From NCBI RefSeq assembly GCF_004027225.2, contig NC_044279.2, forward strand, positions 48,694,744 to 48,758,743: 64,000 bases of DNA, in the 5' to 3' direction. Below the pieces are notes generated by a model that searched no databases, was not told the origin of the DNA, and saw only the letters and a list, made by a program, of their open reading frames with translations. The number at the start of each line of letters is the position of its first letter. The first letter of the stretch is position 1. Position numbers and translations under genes: made by a program. Positions 61,001 through 64,000 of this stretch are shown here, in pieces. The stretch is from Strigops habroptila (taxonomy: Eukaryota > Chordata > Aves > Psittaciformes > Psittacidae).

Positions 61001-62230
61001 CAGAAAGATCTAAGATGACTCAAAATGGAGAATTTAGGGAATTTGATACCTGATGTATTGCTGTCCCTGCCCCTGCCAACCATAAAAAAATCCAAAACAA
61101 ACAGATTTGCATATTCCTCTTCTACCTAATTAGAAAACTGGAATGGAAAGGAATAAAGAAAAAGTGTTCCAGGCAACATCAGTGCACATGCTTTTGTGTC
61201 ATCCATTCTCAGTATGAGAAGAGGGATTTCTCCACGGCTCTCTTCAGCAGCCTCAGACAACGTCAATTCTGACTGGAGTAAGGACAACAAAACAGCAGAA
61301 AAGCAGTTAAAAGAGTTAAATGGCTTACCTGTTGTACTGTAAAAGGTTTATTCTGCTTTATGCATAGTAATAGGACCCTCCTACAGATGGTCCAGTTGCA
61401 TTAATTGACACCGGCATATAAAAACGTGGTTTAAAGGGGTAGTAAGTGGTAACGCTGCAGTTCCCAGCTGCTGAGGCATGTCTCACTGTTCTGAACATGC
61501 CTTAAGCCCAGGGGAGTCAACTTCCCTGCACCCATCCGGCTACCATGAAAGGCCCAGCTGGATGTTTCCATGTTTGACTGATCTTACAAGCCCAAGCACT
61601 GGAGAACATACCACTGTGACACCTGCGTAGACCAGAATGGAGTTTGTTTGATCAGTACCAGAGCATGAGATTAGTCTTCTGAAGCCTTGTGCTTGCTGAG
61701 AATTGTACAAGGGGCAGAATTTGTACCTCAGTGAGGTACAAGGCATTGCACCCAAGGTACAAGGCATCTTTCCCAAGCAAAGACCTGGCTACAGCAGCAT
61801 TTTAAAACACAGCTATGCAAGATAAGGCCCATTTATAACCGGTGTATATTACAAACTATCATGACACTATATTATACTACATACTATAAATACATTTCAG
61901 GCAAGAGCTGTTAAAATATGCCAGTAAGGAAGGGAGAAAAAAAAAAAAGTATTTTTAGCTAGCATAATTATACTAGTAGAAAAGCTGTGAAAAGTGTGAA
62001 CTTGGTAGAGGAATTTTAAGAATTAAGCTGATTTAATGAACCACTAGTGGATGCTGGTCATACTGGTATTTCTCCTTGGTCTTCTAGCTAGTGGTGGAAA
62101 TGGGACAAGGAAGAGCCTTTTACTATGTACTAGAATCTACCATGTACTAGAATCTTCCCTTCTTTGCTCCATGGGACTTGGAACAAGTTCTTTTTTACTG
62201 ATGTTATTTTCCTTCTGTACAAGTTATGTC

Positions 62231-62308
62231 TCATAGAATCATAGAATGGTTTGGGTTGGAAGGGACCTTTAAGATCCTACAGTTCCAACCCTGCTGCCAT
62301 GGGCATGT
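62231..62308 (-). mobile_element. CR1 LINE 3' terminus, severely truncated
   Basis: 'tcatagaatcatagaatggtttgggttggaagggacctttaagatc' is the classic avian CR1 3' end in reverse, with two copies of the terminal octamer repeat. Only about 78 bases remain. It lies about 0.8 kb upstream of the METAP2 start codon. Confidence 0.95.
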
Positions 62309-62854
62309 GAGTGTTAATTTGTTCAGTGTTCTTAAGTTGTAAAATCTTAAATGGTGTAAACCATTTCACGGCAGCTGTTCCTGCTGGGAAAGGACTGCTG
62401 TTTTAGCAAGATTTTCCATTTTTTTCTTCTATTTCCCCAAGAATATACTTGCCGATGAAGAAAAAGCAAGTCTCTGCCTGCATTTCTGACACCTCCCTTT
62501 GCAATGGCTACCAGCTTGCCATCTTACCCCACTGACCCTCTCCAAACTCAAGCCCAGCCATGCGGAGGCGTTTTGTGTCTCCTAAGCAGTTTGGATCCTC
62601 CAATTCCAGCCAGCTGGAATATGCAGGAGACCGAAAAGGGCCTTTCAAACTCAAGGGCGCACGCTAAAACCCACACCCCAAACCGCCATGTGGTCACAGC
62701 TCTGGGTGTGTGGGGGGACTACAACTAGGAAGCACCAGATGACCGGGCTTAGGACCGAGGCCGACAATAGCGACGGCGGCGCACGCAGCAGTCAGGCGAC
62801 GCGCGGGCGGCCTTCGGGTACACCAGGGACCACGGCCAGGGCGGGGGCCACGCA

Positions 62855-62876
62855 GGGGGGCGGGGCCGGGCCCGGG
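62855..62876 (+). promoter_or_regulatory. GC-box cluster / G-quadruplex motif
   Basis: Four G runs (6, 4, 3 and 3) separated by 1-3 C. This is a standard G-quadruplex pattern that also contains an SP1-type GGGGCGGGG box, in the METAP2 promoter. Confidence 0.6.
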
Positions 62877-62942
62877 CAGCCGGTGGGAGGCGAGCACCCC
62901 GTACCGCAACCCCCGGCGCCTCTACCGGCTGCCCGGGCCAGG

Positions 62943-62954
62943 CGCGCCTGCGCG
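62943..62954. promoter_or_regulatory. NRF1 binding site
   Basis: CGCGCCTGCGCG, whose reverse complement CGCGCAGGCGCG fits the NRF1 consensus YGCGCANGCGCR exactly. It lies 160 bases upstream of the METAP2 ATG, a typical position for NRF1. Confidence 0.6.
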
Positions 62955-63113
62955 CCTCAGAGGCGGTGCGCGCGGAGGCCTCCAGCCTTCCCGGCGTGCC
63001 CCGCGCCCACCATAGAGCGCAGGGCCGGCCCTGCTGCTCTCTTGCTGTCTGTTCCAGCGCTCCGCTCCGCACCGCGCCGTGTGTGGGTGGGGGGGCGGCG
63101 CGGCCGCGGCGAC

Positions 63114-63291
63114 ATGGCGGGCGTGGGGCAGGCGGGGAGTGCCGCCGAGGCGGAGCAGCACCTCAACGGCGAACTGCCGCCGGAACCTGAGGACAAGGAC
63201 GGCGCGGAGGGCGGCGCGGCGGGGCTCGGCGCGGAGGATGGTGCCAAGAAGAAGCGCAAGAAGAAGAAGAAGGGCAAAGCGGGCCCCGCGG
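63114..63291 (+). CDS. METAP2: METAP2, first coding exon (partial gene; the rest lies downstream)
   Basis: Methionine aminopeptidase 2 removes the initiator Met from new proteins. It is a cytosolic two-metal enzyme, the fumagillin target, and as 'p67' it binds eIF2-alpha. This exon encodes only the N-terminal regulatory part. The protein starts MAGVGQAGSAAEAEQHLNGE, has an acidic/Gly/Ala linker and then a lysine block (KKKRKKKKKGK). The MAGV start, HLNGEL and the lysine block match mammalian METAP2. The exon ends in phase 1 at donor gtaggg, as I expect for METAP2 exon 1. The catalytic pita-bread domain is outside the window. The ATG has C at -1 and -3 is G (gcgacATGG). The frame is open for a further 426 bases upstream, so an N-terminally extended form cannot be excluded. 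Confidence 0.93.
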
Positions 63292-64000
63292 GTAGGGGCC
63301 GGGCCGCGCCGCGCCGGGACGCTGCGCTGACAGGCCGGTTGGGCGGCCTGAGGGGGTTGCGAGCCGGCAGAACGGGCCTCGCGGGCGGCTGCGGGTGGCC
63401 AGAGGGTCCTGCCGTGCGGGGCACGGGAGGCGCGATGGGCGCCGCCGTCTCGGCCCGCGGCGGCTCTGTGGGCTGAGGGGGATGCCTGAGCGGGGAGGGG
63501 GCTGGCGGGGCCGGGAGGATGCTACAGCCGTTGCTGCTGCCGTTCAGCACCGGGGAAGCTGGGGCGAGGGAAGTCCTCCCTGCTCCGGTGCACGCAGCAG
63601 AAGCCACCCCTTTTCTTCTCCCCTCCTATGCCCTGAGGGGGAGAAGGGCGTAAGACGGCTGCTGTAAAAGTCATCGCGCATGGTGGAGTCTCGGTACCCC
63701 TCCCTGGTTCTCCTGAGAGAGCTGGAGCAAGTCTGGGCAACTAGTGTAGAGGAACTACGGTTTGGGTTTGTTTTAGCAGGCTAGCAGTTTGTGATGGTCG
63801 TGCTGAGCCTTTATAATTATCTACTTCACGCCCATATTATCTCACAAGAGCAGGCGGCTGCTATGGCAGAAGGAATTTGTAACCTAGGCAGAAAAAAAGT
63901 AATCAGAAGCGTCTGGGCAATGCTACCTTTATGCACAAGTTTCAGTAACAGTACCTGTCACTGTCGTGCACTACGATCTTAGACATTGGGTCTGCTTTAA
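63292..64000 (+). other. METAP2: METAP2 intron 1 (start)
   Basis: GC-rich to about 63,560, with G-quadruplex patterns such as 63,492-63,514, then ordinary sequence to the window end. No second exon is seen. Confidence 0.8.

Larger units (their letters stand above)
56194..62740. other. Spacer between the head-to-head FAM194-like gene and METAP2
   Basis: 6.5 kb. There is no CpG island at the FAM194-like end. I see no gene. Small features are a (TGTAA)n run at about 56,245-56,260 just upstream of the - strand start, a 17-A run next to six G at 57,983-58,005 and a CR1 3' end at 62,231. Any untranslated first exons of the FAM194-like gene would lie here but cannot be seen. Confidence 0.6.
62745..63560. 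promoter_or_regulatory. METAP2: METAP2 CpG-island promoter
   Basis: An abrupt change to very GC-rich, CpG-dense sequence that spans the METAP2 start codon, unlike the AT-rich neighbours. It holds a GC-box cluster (ggggggcggggccggg, about 62,855-62,870), a perfect NRF1 site and at least two G-quadruplex patterns. No TATA box was seen, as expected for a housekeeping gene. Confidence 0.85.

Noticed and set aside
8146..62740. A microRNA equivalent to human MIR331, or tRNA/snRNA genes, in the VEZT-METAP2 interval
   Set aside because: I looked for the miR-331 mature sequence and for typical tRNA or U-RNA internal motifs and found no convincing match by eye.
62694..63740. Long Arg/Ala/Pro/Gly frames on both strands over the METAP2 promoter
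   Set aside because: Expected in CpG-island sequence; only the frame starting at 63,114 matches a known protein.

Overview
This window looks like bird nuclear DNA. The genes are split by introns. The interspersed repeats are CR1 LINEs, including the avian-type CR1 3' end at 62,231 with its ATAGAATC-like repeats. The flanking genes are VEZT (vezatin) and METAP2, which are neighbours in the vertebrate NR2C1-FGD6-VEZT-METAP2 order. I cannot name the species.

Layout. From 1 to about 8.85 kb are the last three coding exons and 3' UTR of VEZT on the + strand, encoding the cytoplasmic C-terminal tail. From 8.85 to 21.4 kb is gene-poor spacer with decayed CR1 copies. From 21.4 to 56.2 kb, on the - strand, I assembled a 16-exon gene by splice-site and reading-frame analysis. 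It encodes about 711 residues and belongs, as far as I can judge, to the FAM194/C3orf20 family. All exon phases agree, but one donor (exon 11) is unresolved. VEZT and this gene converge tail to tail. From 56.2 to 62.7 kb is a spacer without genes. From 62.75 kb to the end is the CpG island, first coding exon and start of intron 1 of METAP2 on the + strand, head to head with the FAM194-like gene.

Main points. (1) The - strand gene appears to be the 'chromosome 12 side' partner of human C3orf20. From memory, C3orf20 sits beside FGD5 and NR2C2 on human 3p25, while this locus is in the FGD6/NR2C1 neighbourhood, so the two may be copies from an ancient genome duplication. I recall no annotated human gene here. 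(2) Its intron 6 has a perfect U12-type AT donor (ATATCCTTT), a matching branch site and an AG acceptor. Reading through the donor gives an in-frame TAA, so ordinary GT-AG gene finders would probably break the gene here. (3) A purine tract of about 310 bp starts at intron position 7 after the exon 14 donor and is followed by an 11.25 kb last intron.

The three genes are not known to work together. VEZT is an adherens-junction protein, METAP2 is a cytosolic methionine aminopeptidase, and the role of the FAM194-like protein is unknown.
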